Shown here: positions 1 through 10,048 of the stretch, one piece after another
Numbering within the stretch: position 1 is the stretch's first letter
Layout of the letters: every line of letters starts with the position of its first letter
NCBI GenBank assembly: GCA_029690005.1
Contig: CP121458.1
Span: forward strand, 2,914,001 to 2,978,000
DNA length: 64,000 bases
Direction: 5' to 3'
Origin: Prescottella defluvii
GTDB taxonomy: Bacteria > Actinomycetota > Actinomycetes > Mycobacteriales > Mycobacteriaceae
Made by a program: the position numbers and the translations under genes
Notes under the pieces: generated by a model
What the model was told of the DNA's origin: nothing
Seen by the model: the letters and a program-made list of their open reading frames with translations, nothing else
Database searches by the model: none

Positions 1-197
1 CCGCACAGGTTGACGACGGCGTCGACGCCGCGGAGAGCGGCGGGATCGACGCCACCGGCCTGCGGATTCCACTCGAATTCGTCGGTGCTCGTCGGATGTC
101 GCCGGACCAGGCGAGCGACGTCGTGGCCGTCGCTGCGCAGAGCCTCGACGAGTGCGCTACCGATCAGCCCGGACGATCCGGCGACGACCACGCGCAT
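1..197 (-). CDS. TIGR01777-family NAD-dependent epimerase (N-terminal part)
   Basis: The gene runs off the left edge, so only about the first 65 residues are visible. They start [20 protein letters not shown], a Rossmann fold with the G-x-S-G-x-I-G nucleotide-binding loop, followed by a typical 'W.P..G..DP..L.G.DAVVNL' stretch of the SDR39U1/YfcH (TIGR01777) group. The ATG at 197 is preceded by GAGGAGGAC. It lies downstream of sucB on the same strand, matching the Rv2216-Rv2215 order of mycobacteria, with a terminator hairpin between. Substrate is unknown for the family. Confidence 0.8.
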   Translation of the reverse strand, partial: MRVVVAGSSGLIGSALVEALRSDGHDVARLVRRHPTSTDEFEWNPQAGGVDPAALRGVDAVVNLC

Positions 198-238
198 GGG
201 AGTCCTCCTCGATCTTGGAAACGACGCCGGCGGAAACG

Positions 239-277
239 CCGAGGGGCACCATCCCCAGTGGAGATGGTGCCCCTCGG
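239..277 (-). terminator. Terminator downstream of sucB
   Basis: CCGAGGGGCACCATC pairs with GATGGTGCCCCTCGG across a 9-base loop, a 15-bp perfect stem. It lies between the sucB stop and the epimerase start, so the two probably use separate promoters. Confidence 0.8.
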
Positions 278-313
278 TTCCGACTCACGTCGAGTTCGTG
301 AGGTCGTGGACCC

Positions 314-2032
314 TTACAGGCCCAGGTCGGCCTCGAACGACGCCTCCTCGAGGCGCTGCTTGATGGTCGTCAGGAAGCGACCCGCGTCCGCGCCGTCGAC
401 CAGGCGGTGGTCGTAGGTGAGCGGCAGGTAGCACATCGAGCGGACGCCGATGGACTCGTTGCCGTTCTCGTCCTGGACCACGACCGGGCGCTTGACGATC
501 GCGCCGGTGCCCAGCATCGCGGCCTGCGGCGGAACCAGGATCGGGGTGTCGAACAGTGCACCCTGGCTGCCGATGTTGGTGATGGTGAAGGTGCCACCGG
601 ACAGCTCGTCCGGCTTGAGGCCACCGGTGCGCGCGCGCTTGGCGATGTCGGCGATCGCGCGGGCCAGACCGGCCAGCGACAGGTCGCCGGCGTTGTGGAT
701 CACCGGGGAGAGCAGGCCCTGCTCGGTGTCGACCGCGATGCCCAGGTGCTCGGCAGCGTGGTAGGTGATCTCCTTGGCGTCCTCGTTGTAGCTCGCGTTC
801 ACGTTCGGGTGAACCTTGAGCGCCTCGACGACAGCCTTCGCGAAGAACGGCAGGAACGTGAGGTTCACGCCCTCGCGCTCGGCGAAGTCGGCCTTGGCCT
901 GCGCCCGCAGCGCCGCGATCTTGGTGACGTCGACCTCGAAGGTCTGGGTCAGCTGCGCGGTGCTCTGCAGCGACTCGCGGGTCTTGACGGCCGTGATCTG
1001 GCGGATCCGGTTGACCTTCTGCGTGGTGCCGCGCAGGTGGGCCAACTCGGGCCGGACGCCGGCGGTCGCGGCCGGAGCCGGAGCGGCTGCCGCGGGAGCA
1101 GCGGCAGCGGCCGGTGCGGCGGGAGCCTTCGCGGCGTCGGCGGCGGCGAGGACGTCCTGCTTGCGGATGCGGCCACCGACGCCGGTGCCAGCCACCTTGG
1201 ACAGGTCGACGTTGTTGTCCGCGGCGAGCTTGCGGACCAGCGGCGTGACGTACGGGGCGCCGTCGGTCGACGGTGCGGGAGCGGCCGGTGCAGCCGGGGC
1301 CGGAGCGGGTGCGGCAGCGGCGGGAGCCGGGGCAGGCGCCGGAGCTGCCGGGGCGGAGCCGGAGCCGGGGTGGGCTCGGGAGCGGGCGCCGGCGCGGGAG
1401 CGGCCGGAGCGGCAGCGGCGGGTGCGCCGGAGCCGATGACGGCGAGCTGGCCGCCGACGTCGATGGTGTCGTCCTCCTGCGCGTTGATCTCGAGCAGGAC
1501 ACCGGCGACGGGAGACGGGATCTCGGTGTCGACCTTGTCGGTGGAGACCTCGAGGAGCGGCTCGTCGACGGCGACCTCGTCGCCGATGGCCTTGAGCCAG
1601 CGGGTGACGGTGCCCTCGGTGACGGACTCGCCGAGCTCCGGCATGGTGACCGGGGTGCCGGTCGCGGAGCCGGCCGGTGCGGCGGCGGGTGCGGGAGCCG
1701 CGGCCGGAGCCGGGGCGGCCTCGGCGACCGGGGCGGGCGCGGGAGCAGCGGGCGCAGCCGCCGGAGCGGGAGCAGCAGCGGGCGCGGGAGTCTCTCCGGC
1801 CTCACCGATGACGGCCAGCTCGCCACCGATCTCGACGGTGTCGTCCTCCTGCGCGACGATCTTCGTCAGAACGCCGGCAGCGGGGACGGATCTCGGTGTC
1901 GACCTTGTCGGTGGAGACCTCGAGCAGCGGCTCGTCTACGGCGACCGTGTCCCCTTCCTGCTTGAGCCACCGCGTGACAGTTCCCTCGGTGACCGATTCA
2001 CCAAGGGCTGGCATCTGGACGGAGAAGGCCAT
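314..2032 (-). CDS. sucB: Dihydrolipoamide acyltransferase (E2) of 2-oxo acid dehydrogenase
   Basis: This E2 core (DlaT/SucB in mycobacteria) moves acyl groups from the E1 enzyme to CoA via lipoyl arms. Two lipoyl domains are visible, each with the STDKVDTEI lysine motif (first lysine about residue 43), joined by Ala/Pro-rich linkers. A peripheral subunit-binding domain ([10 protein letters not shown]...[12 protein letters not shown]) and a catalytic domain with [14 protein letters not shown] (His/Asp active site) follow. The ATG at 2032 has a GAGGAG site. The frame is broken near 1884-1890 (net loss of two bases in IPSPAAGVL) and near 1355 (one G lost in the linker). Corrected length is about 573 residues, normal for actinobacteria. 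I read the breaks as sequencing errors. Confidence 0.9.
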
Positions 2033-2338
2033 TTCTTTTGACTCCTCGACGGGTTGTGTTCGGGTTTGTTGAGTTTTGTCGACTTGTGGTCGAAAACCAT
2101 TGTGCTCGAGAAGCACGGTTCCGGCGGCGGTGTACGACGTTTCCGAGGCGCCTCACTCCGGTGGTGTGCTGCGCTTCGGACCCGTCGTGCTGCCCGCTCC
2201 GCCCATCCTTTCATTGATGCCCGGAGCGTGTCCGGCGAGGGGCGTGTCATGTGCGTTTCCTCGTCGTCGCTCGCGTCGACTGGCAAATCGGGCACATCGT
2301 CACGGAGTCGTCCGGGGCGCACCGGGAGGAGAGTTCAC
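2033..2338. other. Divergent intergenic region
   Basis: 306 bases between the divergent sucB and the small gene at 2339. It must hold both promoters. I see no repeat, hairpin or recognised operator. Confidence 0.4.
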
Positions 2339-2680
2339 GTGGGGTTGTTCGACCGTTTCACTCGCGCGCGATCGCGGCCGGACTCGGCCGCGGCATCCGA
2401 CGCGCGGCACCTCGCGGACTGGGCGCGCTCGCACCACGGCGTCGAGGCGTACGTCGAACCACAGACCACGGTCACGGAGATGACGGTCGTGCTCGTCGCC
2501 GCGGACGGCGAGTGGACCCGGCGCAAGGTGGGCGGCGAACGCGGCGCGAGGAAGCTCGGCGAGGAGCTGCGGATCCCGGTCTACGACGTGCGCAAGACGG
2601 GATACCCGCAGCGGATGCGCGACTACGACGCCCGGCGCCGGATCGAACGCAAGCGCGAGCGCGCCCGCGAATTCGACTGA
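2339..2680 (+). CDS. Small conserved hypothetical protein, basic C-terminus
   Basis: 113 residues, GTG start with a GGGAGGAGAG ribosome site just upstream. It begins MGLFDRFTRARSRP, has a compact central part (YVEPQTTVTEMTVVLVAADG, then the TRRKVGGERGARKLGE region), and ends in a strongly basic alpha-helical tail (RRRIERKRERAREFD). No signal peptide or membrane segment is seen. I do not recognise the family beyond it looking like a small cytoplasmic actinobacterial protein. It converges on pepB with a shared terminator. Longer upstream reading is possible, but the ribosome site decides this start. Confidence 0.7.
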   Translation: MGLFDRFTRARSRPDSAAASDARHLADWARSHHGVEAYVEPQTTVTEMTVVLVAADGEWTRRKVGGERGARKLGEELRIPVYDVRKTGYPQRMRDYDARRRIERKRERAREFD

Positions 2681-2689
2681 CGCGCCCGC

Positions 2690-2724
2690 GCGTCTTCTCG
2701 GTCCGCTCGGGTCTGAGAAGACGC
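2690..2724. terminator. Bidirectional terminator between convergent genes
   Basis: GCGTCTTCTC pairs with GAGAAGACGC over a 15-base loop. It sits between the stop of the 2339 gene and the pepB stop on the other strand. Confidence 0.7.
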
Positions 2725-2741
2725 ACGGGGCGTGAACGGAC

Positions 2742-4268
2742 CTATCCGTTGGCGGCGATGTCCTCGATCACGGAGATCATCGTGCGGACCGGGACACCGG
2801 TGCCGCCCTTGCCGGTGTACCCGAACGGGCCGCCGGTGTTGAAGGCCGGTCCCGCGACGTCGATGTGCGCCCACTCCACGCCGTCGGCGACGAACTCCTT
2901 CAGGTAGATCGCGGCCGCGAGCATGCCGCCCCAGCGGTGCGGGGTCACGTTCGCCAGGTCGGCGACCCGCGAGTTCAGGTCGCCGCGCAGCTCGGCCGGC
3001 AGCGGCATCGGCCACGCATTCTCGCCGATCTCCTGCGAGATGGCGGCGACCCGGTCACGGAACTCGTCGGTGCCCATGACACCCGGGGTGCGGTTGCCGA
3101 GCGCGACCATCTGCGCACCGGTCAGCGTGGCGGTGTCGATCAGGTAGTCGGGCGCGTCCTCGCAGGCGCGGGCGATGGCGTCGGCGAGGATCAACCGGCC
3201 CTCGGCGTCGGTGTTGATGACCTCGACGGTGGTGCCGCCGTACTGGGTGAGCACGTCGCCGGGGCGCTGCGCGGTCGCGGACGGCATGTTCTCCGCCATC
3301 GGCACCCACGCGGTGACGTCGACGGGCAGGCGCAGCTTGGCGGCGAGCACGACCGTCGCGACGACGGCTGCCGCGCCGCCCATGTCGGAGGTCATGTTCT
3401 CCATGCCGGCGGCCGGCTTGATCGAGATGCCGCCGGTGTCGAACGTCACGCCCTTGCCGACGAGCGCGACCTTCTTGACGCCGCGGCGGCGGCCGGACGA
3501 GTACGTCATCTGGACCAGGCGCGGCGGGCGCGACGAGCCCTGGCCGACGCCGACGATGCCGCCGAAGCCGGCCTTGGCGAGCGCCTTCTCGTCGAGAACC
3601 TTCACGGTCAGGCCCGCGGCGGTCCCGAGGGCCTTGGCGCGGGCGGCGAACTCGGCCGGGAACAGGTGACTCGGCGGGGTGTTGACGAGTTCGCGGGCGG
3701 TCGCGACCGACTCGGCGATCGCGGCCGAGTGGGCCAGCGTGTCCTTCGAGGCCTTCGCGCGCGGCGACTCGACGAGCAGTTCGACGCGGGCGAGCGGGCG
3801 CGCGTCGGCGCCGGGGGCGGACTTGGACTTGAACTCGCTGAAGGCGTAGCCGCCGAGGAAGAAGCCCTCGGCCGCGGCGCCGAGGTCGACCGACGCCAGC
3901 GTGGTCGCCGCGGTCGCGACGCCGGACAGCGCACGCGCGGCCACGCCGGCCGACTTGCGGACCTGCTCGGCGTCGATCTTGTCGGCGGCGCCGAGTCCGA
4001 CGGCCAAGACGCTCGCCACTGACAGCTCGGCGGGTGCCGGCACGCGGGTGAGCTCCTCGGCCTTGCCGGTCGCGCCGACGGCCTGCAGGTCGTCGAGCAG
4101 ACCCGCGAGCACGTCCTCAGCGATCCCGGCGCCCACGAGTGCCTCGGGCCCGTCGGAGCCGGTCGTCAGACCGATCACGAGCACGTCGACCCGCTTGCCG
4201 AGCGAGCCGGCGAGCGCCAGGTCGGGTCCGAGGTTGCGGGTGGGGGAAGGGGTTGCGGGCACGGGCAT
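2742..4268 (-). CDS. pepB: Leucyl aminopeptidase (M17)
   Basis: Cytosolic two-metal aminopeptidase that removes N-terminal residues from peptides. The 508-residue frame is intact and of usual length. The M17 signature NTDAEGRL lies at about residue 348, and the metal/active-site segment [16 protein letters not shown] at about 266-281. An N-terminal macro-like domain of about 170 residues precedes it. The ATG at 4268 has a CAGGAG site. It diverges from gcvT, as pepB and gcvT sit together in mycobacteria (Rv2213/Rv2211c). Confidence 0.95.
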   Translation of the reverse strand: MPVPATPSPTRNLGPDLALAGSLGKRVDVLVIGLTTGSDGPEALVGAGIAEDVLAGLLDDLQAVGATGKAEELTRVPAPAELSVASVLAVGLGAADKIDAEQVRKSAGVAARALSGVATAATTLASVDLGAAAEGFFLGGYAFSEFKSKSAPGADARPLARVELLVESPRAKASKDTLAHSAAIAESVATARELVNTPPSHLFPAEFAARAKALGTAAGLTVKVLDEKALAKAGFGGIVGVGQGSSRPPRLVQMTYSSGRRRGVKKVALVGKGVTFDTGGISIKPAAGMENMTSDMGGAAAVVATVVLAAKLRLPVDVTAWVPMAENMPSATAQRPGDVLTQYGGTTVEVINTDAEGRLILADAIARACEDAPDYLIDTATLTGAQMVALGNRTPGVMGTDEFRDRVAAISQEIGENAWPMPLPAELRGDLNSRVADLANVTPHRWGGMLAAAIYLKEFVADGVEWAHIDVAGPAFNTGGPFGYTGKGGTGVPVRTMISVIEDIAANG

Positions 4269-4335
4269 CTCCTGCGGTGGGGCAAATGGGAAGTTGGTAG
4301 CCGAAATCCGATGTTAGTGCGCTGACGGCGTCGGC

Positions 4336-4341
4336 TAGCGT
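4336..4341 (+). promoter_or_regulatory. Candidate -10 for leaderless gcvT
   Basis: TAGCGT ends 8 bases before the gcvT ATG and no Shine-Dalgarno is present, which suggests transcription begins at or next to the start codon. Confidence 0.4.
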
Positions 4342-4349
4342 TGTGCCTC

Positions 4350-5450
4350 ATGAGCGACGCGCAGCTGCTGCAGGGCCCCATTCATTCCGTTCACGTCGAC
4401 CTCGGCGCCACCTTTGCCCCGTTCGGCGGCTGGGAGATGCCGGTCTCGTACGCCGGCACCGTCGCCGAGCACACCGCGGTTCGCGAATCGGTGGGACTGT
4501 TCGACGTGAGCCACCTCGGCAAGGCGCTCGTCAAGGGCGACGGCGCGGTGGACTTCGTCAATGCGACCCTCACCGCGGACCTCGGCAAGGTCGGGCCCGG
4601 CCAGGCCCAGTACACACTGTGCTGCACCGAGTCCGGCGGCGTCGTCGACGATCTGATCGCCTACTACGTCGCCGACGACGAGATCTTCCTCGTGCCCAAC
4701 GCCGCCAACACCGCCGACGTCGTGGCGCGCCTGCAGGCCGTCGCACCGGCCGGTCTCGAGATCACCGACCAGCACCGCGACTACGCCGTGTTCGCGGTGC
4801 AGGGGCCCAAGGCCGCCGAGGTCCTCGCAGCGCTGGGGCTGCCGACCGACATCGAGTACATGGGCTTCGTCGACGCCGACTGGAACGGCGTACCGGTACG
4901 GGTCTGCCGCAGCGGCTACACCGGCGAGCGCGGCTACGAGCTGCTGCCCCGCTGGGCCGACGGCGAGGCGCTGTTCCGGGCGCTGATCGACGCCGTTCGC
5001 GCCCAGGGCGGTGAGGTCGCGGGCCTGGGCGCTCGTGACACGCTGCGCACCGAGGCGGGTTACCCGCTGCACGGTCACGAGCTGTCGCTGGAGATCTCGC
5101 CGCTGCAGGCCCGCTGCGGGTGGGCGATCGGCTGGAACAAGCCGCAGTTCTGGGGACGCGAGACGCTGGTCGCGGAGAAGGCGGCCGGACCGGCGCGGCG
5201 CATGTGGGGGATCAAGGCCCTCGACCGCGGCGTGCTCCGTCAGGGCCAGACCGTGTCGAAGGACGGGACCGCGATCGGCGAGACCACGTCTGGCACCTTC
5301 TCGCCGACCCTCAAGGTGGGTATTGCCCTGGCGTTGCTGGACACCGCGTCCGGCGTCGCGGCGGGCGACGAGATCACCGTCGACGTGCGCGGGCGTAGCC
5401 TCCGATGCGAGGTCGTCACGCCGCCGTTCGTGCCGGTCCACACCAAGTAA
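4350..5450 (+). CDS. gcvT: Glycine cleavage T protein (aminomethyltransferase)
   Basis: The T protein releases ammonia from the aminomethyl group carried on H protein and makes 5,10-methylene-tetrahydrofolate. The 366-residue frame is intact: N-terminal [20 protein letters not shown], the folate-site pattern [10 protein letters not shown] near residue 50, and the C-terminal barrel ([20 protein letters not shown]). A TTG at 4341 is possible, but the ATG at 4350 gives the expected N-terminus and fits a leaderless -10. The other glycine-cleavage genes are not in this window. Confidence 0.93.
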   Translation: MSDAQLLQGPIHSVHVDLGATFAPFGGWEMPVSYAGTVAEHTAVRESVGLFDVSHLGKALVKGDGAVDFVNATLTADLGKVGPGQAQYTLCCTESGGVVDDLIAYYVADDEIFLVPNAANTADVVARLQAVAPAGLEITDQHRDYAVFAVQGPKAAEVLAALGLPTDIEYMGFVDADWNGVPVRVCRSGYTGERGYELLPRWADGEALFRALIDAVRAQGGEVAGLGARDTLRTEAGYPLHGHELSLEISPLQARCGWAIGWNKPQFWGRETLVAEKAAGPARRMWGIKALDRGVLRQGQTVSKDGTAIGETTSGTFSPTLKVGIALALLDTASGVAAGDEITVDVRGRSLRCEVVTPPFVPVHTK

Positions 5451-5487
5451 CACTCCGACACCAGGTAAGCGGCGAAACTCTGTTAGA

Positions 5488-5493
5488 TAGGAT
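5488..5493 (+). promoter_or_regulatory. Candidate -10 for leaderless ilvE
   Basis: TAGGAT lies 8 bases before the ilvE ATG at 5502, with no ribosome site between. The spacing fits a transcript starting on the start codon. Confidence 0.5.
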
Positions 5494-5501
5494 CACGGCT
5501 T

Positions 5502-6605
5502 ATGACTGACGGCCTAGAATTCGTGCGTACCCAGCATCCTTCCCCCGCTACCGAAGAGGCGCGGCGCAAGGTTCTGGAGGCGCCCGGATTCGGTCGGTAC
5601 TTCACCGATCACATGGTGTCGATCATGTACACCGAGGGTCGCGGCTGGCACGACGCCGAGGCGCTGCCCTACGGGCCGATCTCGCTCGATCCGGCCGGCA
5701 TGGTCCTGCACTACGGTCAGGCGATCTTCGAGGGCCTCAAGGCCTACCGCCAGCCGAACGGCGGCATCTCGTCGTTCCGCGTCACCGCGAACGCCGAGCG
5801 TCTGCGACAGTCGGCCCGCCGTCTCGCGATGCCGGAGCTGTCCGACGAGCTGTTCGTCGGATCGATCGAGACGCTGCTCGACGTCGACGAGGCGTGGGTT
5901 CCCGCCGCCGGCGGCGAGGACTCGCTGTACCTGCGCCCGTTCATGTTCTCCACCGAGGCGGGCCTGGGTGTCCGTCCGGCCAAGGAGTACCGCTACCTGC
6001 TGATCGCCTCCCCGGCGGGCGCCTACTTCCCGCGCGGCGTCAAGCCGGTCAGCGTGTGGCTCTCGCGTGAGTACGTGCGTGCCGCACCGGGCGGCACCGG
6101 TGCCGCCAAGTTCGCCGGCAACTACGCGGCGTCGCTGCTCGCGCAGGCGCAGGCGTCGGACGAGGGCTGCGACCAGGTGGTGTGGCTCGACGCCATCGAG
6201 CGCAAGTACGTCGAGGAGATGGGCGGGATGAACCTGTTCTTCGTCTTCGGTTCGGGCCCCGACGCGCGCCTGGCGACGCCGTCCCTGTCCGGCTCGCTGC
6301 TGCCCGGCATCACCCGCGACTCGCTGCTCACGTTGGCGACCGACGCCGGCTTCGCGGTGGAGGAGCGCAAGATCAGCACCGACGAGTGGCGCGAGAAGGC
6401 CGCGTCGGGCGAGATCACCGAGGTGTTCGCCTGCGGTACCGCGGCCGTCATCACCCCTGTCGGTCGGGTCAAGTCCGCCGAGGGCGAGTTCACGATCGCC
6501 GACGGTGAGCCCGGCAAGATCACGATGGCGCTGCGCGACACCCTCACCGGCATCCAGCGCGGCACCTTCGCCGACACCCACGACTGGATGACCAAGCTGC
6601 GCTGA
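5502..6605 (+). CDS. ilvE: Branched-chain amino acid aminotransferase
   Basis: Fold-type IV PLP enzyme for the last step of leucine, isoleucine and valine synthesis. The frame is intact, 367 residues, the class II size of actinobacteria. Lys203 in [15 protein letters not shown] is the expected PLP lysine. [11 protein letters not shown] and [16 protein letters not shown] are the usual downstream cofactor-binding segments. It follows gcvT on the same strand and ends in a strong terminator. Confidence 0.95.
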   Translation: MTDGLEFVRTQHPSPATEEARRKVLEAPGFGRYFTDHMVSIMYTEGRGWHDAEALPYGPISLDPAGMVLHYGQAIFEGLKAYRQPNGGISSFRVTANAERLRQSARRLAMPELSDELFVGSIETLLDVDEAWVPAAGGEDSLYLRPFMFSTEAGLGVRPAKEYRYLLIASPAGAYFPRGVKPVSVWLSREYVRAAPGGTGAAKFAGNYAASLLAQAQASDEGCDQVVWLDAIERKYVEEMGGMNLFFVFGSGPDARLATPSLSGSLLPGITRDSLLTLATDAGFAVEERKISTDEWREKAASGEITEVFACGTAAVITPVGRVKSAEGEFTIADGEPGKITMALRDTLTGIQRGTFADTHDWMTKLR

Positions 6606-6628
6606 GCGCACGCACCGACGAATCGATA

Positions 6629-6661
6629 TCGGGCCCTTCCGCTTTCGGCGGGAGGGCCCGA
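6629..6661 (+). terminator. Terminator after ilvE
   Basis: TCGGGCCCTTCCGC and GGCGGGAGGGCCCGA form a long GC stem around a TTTC loop, 21 bases after the ilvE stop. Confidence 0.85.
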
Positions 6662-6760
6662 CGTGCTTCTGCACCCCACGCTCAGTACTAGCCGGTCTCA
6701 GCCATCCAGCGCATGCTTGATGGGGAGTCAACGTCGGAAGACGGCTGGGAGGAGATCCTC

Positions 6761-7501
6761 ATGGCGCCATCATTGGAAGGCTCGACCGCGCTGGTGACGG
6801 GGGCGACGGCCGGCATCGGACGCGCGATCGCGTTGCAGCTGGCGGCGCTCGACGCGGAGGTGGTGGTGCACGGACGCAGCGCGCGGCGAGGCGCCGAAAC
6901 CGTGCAGGAGATCCGAGACGCGGGTGGGAAGGCGCGCTTCGTCTCGGCTGATCTATCGGACCCTGACGAGACACGTCGGTTGGCGGCCGAGGCCGGCCCC
7001 ATCGACATCCTGATCAACAACGCGGGCGTCTACAAGTTCGCCACCACCGCCGAGACCGACGACGCCTTCTTCGACCAGCACGTCAATCTCAACCTGCGCG
7101 CGCCGTACATCCTGGTACAGCAGCTGGTGCCGGCCATGTCCGAGCGAGGCAACGGCGTCGTCGTCAACCTCAGCTCCATCGCCGCCGCGGTACCCGCGCG
7201 TACCGGCGGCATATACGGCGCCACCAAGGCCGGCGTCGAACTGTTGACCCGTGTGTGGGCCGATGAGTTCGGTCGCTCCGGGGTGAGGGTGAACGCAGTG
7301 CAGGCCGGACCGACGGAAACCCCCGGGACCGCCGTGACGCCCGGGCTTACCGACGGTTTGGGTCAGCTGACCACGCTCGGCCGCGCAGCCGCCGTCGACG
7401 AAATCGCCAACGCCGTCACGTTCTTGGTCTCACCGGCCGCCAGCTATATCAACGGTGCGATCTTGCAGGCCAACGGTGGTCAGGTCGCGATTGCCCCGTG
7501 A
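6761..7501 (+). CDS. Short-chain dehydrogenase/reductase
   Basis: Classical SDR of 246 residues, intact. The cofactor loop TGATAGIGRAIA begins at about residue 13, NNAG is near 86, and the active-site pair is Tyr152/Lys156 in YGATK. HGRSARRGAE after beta-2 suggests NADP preference. Substrate cannot be told. The ATG at 6761 follows GGGAGGAG; an upstream in-frame ATG at 6713 would add 16 residues without a ribosome site. It has no counterpart between ilvE and the cob genes in the mycobacterial order I recall, so it is probably a local insertion. It converges on cobS. Confidence 0.9.
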   Translation: MAPSLEGSTALVTGATAGIGRAIALQLAALDAEVVVHGRSARRGAETVQEIRDAGGKARFVSADLSDPDETRRLAAEAGPIDILINNAGVYKFATTAETDDAFFDQHVNLNLRAPYILVQQLVPAMSERGNGVVVNLSSIAAAVPARTGGIYGATKAGVELLTRVWADEFGRSGVRVNAVQAGPTETPGTAVTPGLTDGLGQLTTLGRAAAVDEIANAVTFLVSPAASYINGAILQANGGQVAIAP

Positions 7502-7537
7502 TTCTCGGGAACCGCTTCACTCGGATGCCGTTCGGGA

Positions 7538-8299
7538 TCAGCCCCCGAGCAGGAATCCGACGGCGCTCGCGGCGACCGTGAACTCGATCGCGGCCCCGAG
7601 GACGTCGCCGTTGATGCCGTCGAACCGGCGCACGCAGTGCCGGACCAGCAGTGTGGCCGCGACAAGTGCGGTGGCGACGACGACGGGGCCCTGCCACCAC
7701 CGCTCGGGAACGGCCCACGCCGCCGCGCCCGCCGAGATCAGCGCCCACGACGCGGCCACCCACGCCGGCTGCGAGTCCGCCACGAGCGCACCGAAACCCG
7801 TCGTGCTCGACGCCGAAATCCCACGGCGGCATGCGAATACAACTGCAACCCGGCCGGCCGCGACGGCGACGGCCACCGCCACCCACGCGCCGTTGGCGCC
7901 GAGCGTGCCGAGCGCCACGGCCTGGACGCCGATGGCGACGACGAGCGCGGCCACGCCGAACGGCCCGGCCCCGCCGCTGCGCATGACCTCCCGTGCGCGT
8001 TCGGGCGGCCCGTAGCAGCCGAGACCGTCGGCGGTGTCGGCGAGGCCGTCGACATGCATGCCGCGGGTGACCAGGGCCAGCGCCCCGACCACCAGCAGGC
8101 CCGCCAGCGCGGCTCCCAGACCGCCCCACAGCAGCAGCCACAGCAGGCCCGCGGCGCCGGCCCCGAGGAGGGCGCCCACCAGCGGGGCCACGGCCATCGC
8201 GCGGCGTCCCTCGGGTCGGCCGATGTCCTGTGGGCCGCGGACCGGCAGGACCGTCAGCCAGGACAGCGCCAGCGACAGACCGGTGACCGCACCCCGCAC
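7538..8299 (-). CDS. cobS: Adenosylcobinamide-GDP ribazoletransferase (cobalamin synthase)
   Basis: Integral membrane enzyme that joins adenosylcobinamide-GDP to alpha-ribazole to give adenosylcobalamin (phosphate). It has 253 residues, intact, mostly hydrophobic helices, with the family metal-binding segment MHVDGLADTADGLGCYG and DSQPAW. The GTG start at 8299 lies 2 bases after the cobT stop, so translation is probably coupled. Order cobU-cobT-cobS. Confidence 0.92.
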   Translation of the reverse strand: MRGAVTGLSLALSWLTVLPVRGPQDIGRPEGRRAMAVAPLVGALLGAGAAGLLWLLLWGGLGAALAGLLVVGALALVTRGMHVDGLADTADGLGCYGPPERAREVMRSGGAGPFGVAALVVAIGVQAVALGTLGANGAWVAVAVAVAAGRVAVVFACRRGISASSTTGFGALVADSQPAWVAASWALISAGAAAWAVPERWWQGPVVVATALVAATLLVRHCVRRFDGINGDVLGAAIEFTVAASAVGFLLGG

Positions 8300-8301
8300 G
8301 G

Positions 8302-9393
8302 TCAGTCCGATTCCGGCTCGGTCTCGGGTGCGGTGTTGTTGCTCACTCCCGCCTGGTCGAAGGTCGCCATGTGCGCGAGCGTCGCCACCGCGCCCTGGAG
8401 CACGGGAAGCGCCGCCACCGCGCCCGAACCCTCGCCGAGGCGCATGTTCAGGCCGAGGATCGGATCGAGGCCGAGGTGGCGCAGCGCGATCGTGTGCGCC
8501 GGCTCGGTCGACCGGTGTCCGGCGACCCACCACTCGCGCGCCCCCGGCGCCAATTCCTCCGCCACGAGCGCCGACGCGGTGACCACGAGGCCGTCGACGA
8601 TCACGGGCGTGCGGCGGACCGCGGCCTGAGCGAGGAAGCCGGCCATGGCGGCCAGGTCGGCGCCCGACGCCGTGCGGAGCAGGCCGACGCCGTCGCGCAC
8701 GTGCGGCCGCGCCCGGCGCATCGCGTCGCGGATCGCCGCCGTCTTGCGCATCCAGCCGGCGTCGTCGATACCGGTACCGCGCCGACAGCCGCGACCGGTT
8801 CGGTGTCGGTGATGGCCGCGATCAGGACGGTGGCGGGCGTGGTGTTGCCGATGCCCATCTCGCCGGCGATCAGGAGATCGGCGCCGGAGTCGACCTCCTC
8901 GTCGGCGATCGCCCGCCCGGCGGCGATCGCGCGCAGGGTCTCCTCGTGGGTCATGGCGTCCTCGCGGTCGATCGACCCGACGACCGGCGGACCTTGTAGC
9001 TCGAGACCGACGGATCGGTGTCCGCGTCCACGGCCATGTCGACCACGCGCACGCCGGCACCGGCGATCGAGGCGAGCACGTTGACCGCGGCGCCGCCGCC
9101 CTGGATGTTGGCCACCATCTGGGCGGTGACCTCCGGCGGGTACGCCGAGACGCCACCCCGCGCGACTCCGTGGTCGCCGGCGAAGACGACGACGCGGGGG
9201 CGCGCGAACACGTGCGGGGACATTCGCCCTGGCAGGCGGCCGCCCACACCGACAGCTCCTCGAGTCGGCCGAGCGAGCCGGTCGGCTTGGTCAGCAGCAG
9301 CTGGCGAGCCTGCGCCTGCGCGCGGACCTCGGCGTCCGGCGGGACGGGCGGCTCGAAGTCGGGAGCCGACGGACTGACGGATTCGCTAGTCAC
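8302..9393 (-). CDS. cobT: Nicotinate-nucleotide-dimethylbenzimidazole phosphoribosyltransferase
   Basis: Makes alpha-ribazole phosphate for the cobalamin lower ligand. Family segments are all present but in different frames: N-terminal [31 protein letters not shown] with [31 protein letters not shown], and C-terminal [20 protein letters not shown] with the catalytic Glu. Breaks fall near 9228, 8975 and 8785, each rejoined by conserved sequence, so I treat it as one intact gene of about 364 residues with sequencing errors. The start is GTG at 9393, 26 bases after cobU. Confidence 0.88.
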   Translation of the reverse strand: MTSESVSPSAPDFEPPVPPDAEVRAQAQARQLLLTKPTGSLGRLEELSVWAAACQGECPRTCSRAPASSSSPATTESRGVASRRTRRRSPPRWWPTSRAAAPRSTCSPRSPVPACAWSTWPWTRTPIRRSRATRSAGRRVDRPRGRHDPRGDPARDRRRAGDRRRGGRLRRRSPDRRRDGHRQHHARHRPDRGHHRHRTGRGCRRGTGIDDAGWMRKTAAIRDAMRRARPHVRDGVGLLRTASGADLAAMAGFLAQAAVRRTPVIVDGLVVTASALVAEELAPGAREWWVAGHRSTEPAHTIALRHLGLDPILGLNMRLGEGSGAVAALPVLQGAVATLAHMATFDQAGVSNNTAPETEPESD

Positions 9394-9418
9394 GCTTGAC
9401 CTTTCATTTCAGCAGCGA

Positions 9419-9942
9419 TCATTTGAGCGGCATGGCGATACCGGCGATCACCAGGACGACGTCGTCGCACACCTCGGCGAGGCGGGAGTTGAGGGCGCCG
9501 ATCTCGTCGCGGAACAGTCGGCCCGAGCGGGTCTCCGGGATCACGCCGAGGCCGACCTCGGGGCTGACGAGCAGCAGCCTGCCGTCGAATCGGGCGACCG
9601 CGTCGACGAGGGCGTCCGTGCGGGGAGCGATCGTGCCGCGTGGGCGTCCCACGCCGCGGCGTCGTCGAGCTCGCACGTGAGCCACGTGCCGAGATCGTCG
9701 ACGAGCGTCGGCGGGCGTGTGCCGGCCGCGGCGAGCAGCTCGACGAGGCTTCCGTCGCGACCGGTCTCGACCGTCGTCCACGAGGCCGGACGGCGGCGCC
9801 GGTGCAGATCGATCCGGTCCGCCCAGTCGTCGTCGCCGGGATAGCGGCGCGCGGTGGCCACGTAGCGGACGGGGTGCTCGTCGTTGTCGCCGAGCAGGCC
9901 CTCCGCGTGTGCGGACTTCCCCGACCTGGCGCCGCCGAGCAC
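9419..9942 (-). CDS. cobU: Adenosylcobinamide kinase / adenosylcobinamide-phosphate guanylyltransferase
   Basis: Bifunctional enzyme that phosphorylates adenosylcobinamide and adds GMP. The P-loop LGGARSGKSAHAE is at the N-terminus, then VRYVATARRYPGDDDWADRI, and the C-terminal GRLLLVSPEVGLGVIPET and DEIGALNSRLAEVCDDV segments. One break near 9640 joins the two halves. The true start is unclear: the usual three or four residues before the P-loop lack an in-frame start codon, and a GTG at 9979 would need another indel. The GTG at 9942 is the first in-frame choice. Confidence 0.82.
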
Positions 9943-10001
9943 CAGCGTGCGGCGCGGGGATTCGAAACGGGGAGGGCACGGGGTTAGACGCTACCGACAG
10001 C

Positions 10002-10036
10002 ATCGGCCGGTCCCCGCAGAGCGAGGACCGGCCCGA
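10002..10036 (-). terminator. Terminator downstream of the DUF3043 gene
   Basis: Inverted repeat ATCGGCCGGTCC / GGACCGGCCCGAT with a short GC-rich loop, between the DUF3043 stop and cobU on the same strand. Confidence 0.7.
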
Positions 10037-10048
10037 TGGAAGAGATGG

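Noticed and set aside
285..1826. Long Arg/Pro-rich open frames antisense or out of frame to sucB and most other genes
   Set aside because: High G+C leaves stop codons rare, so long shadow frames are expected. They lack domain motifs, start with no ribosome site and have repetitive Arg/Pro/Ala content.
8302..9393. cobT, asnB, trpD, crtI and similar genes as pseudogenes
   Set aside because: All functional motifs are kept across the breaks, and the same pattern hits essential genes. This indicates sequence error, not decay.
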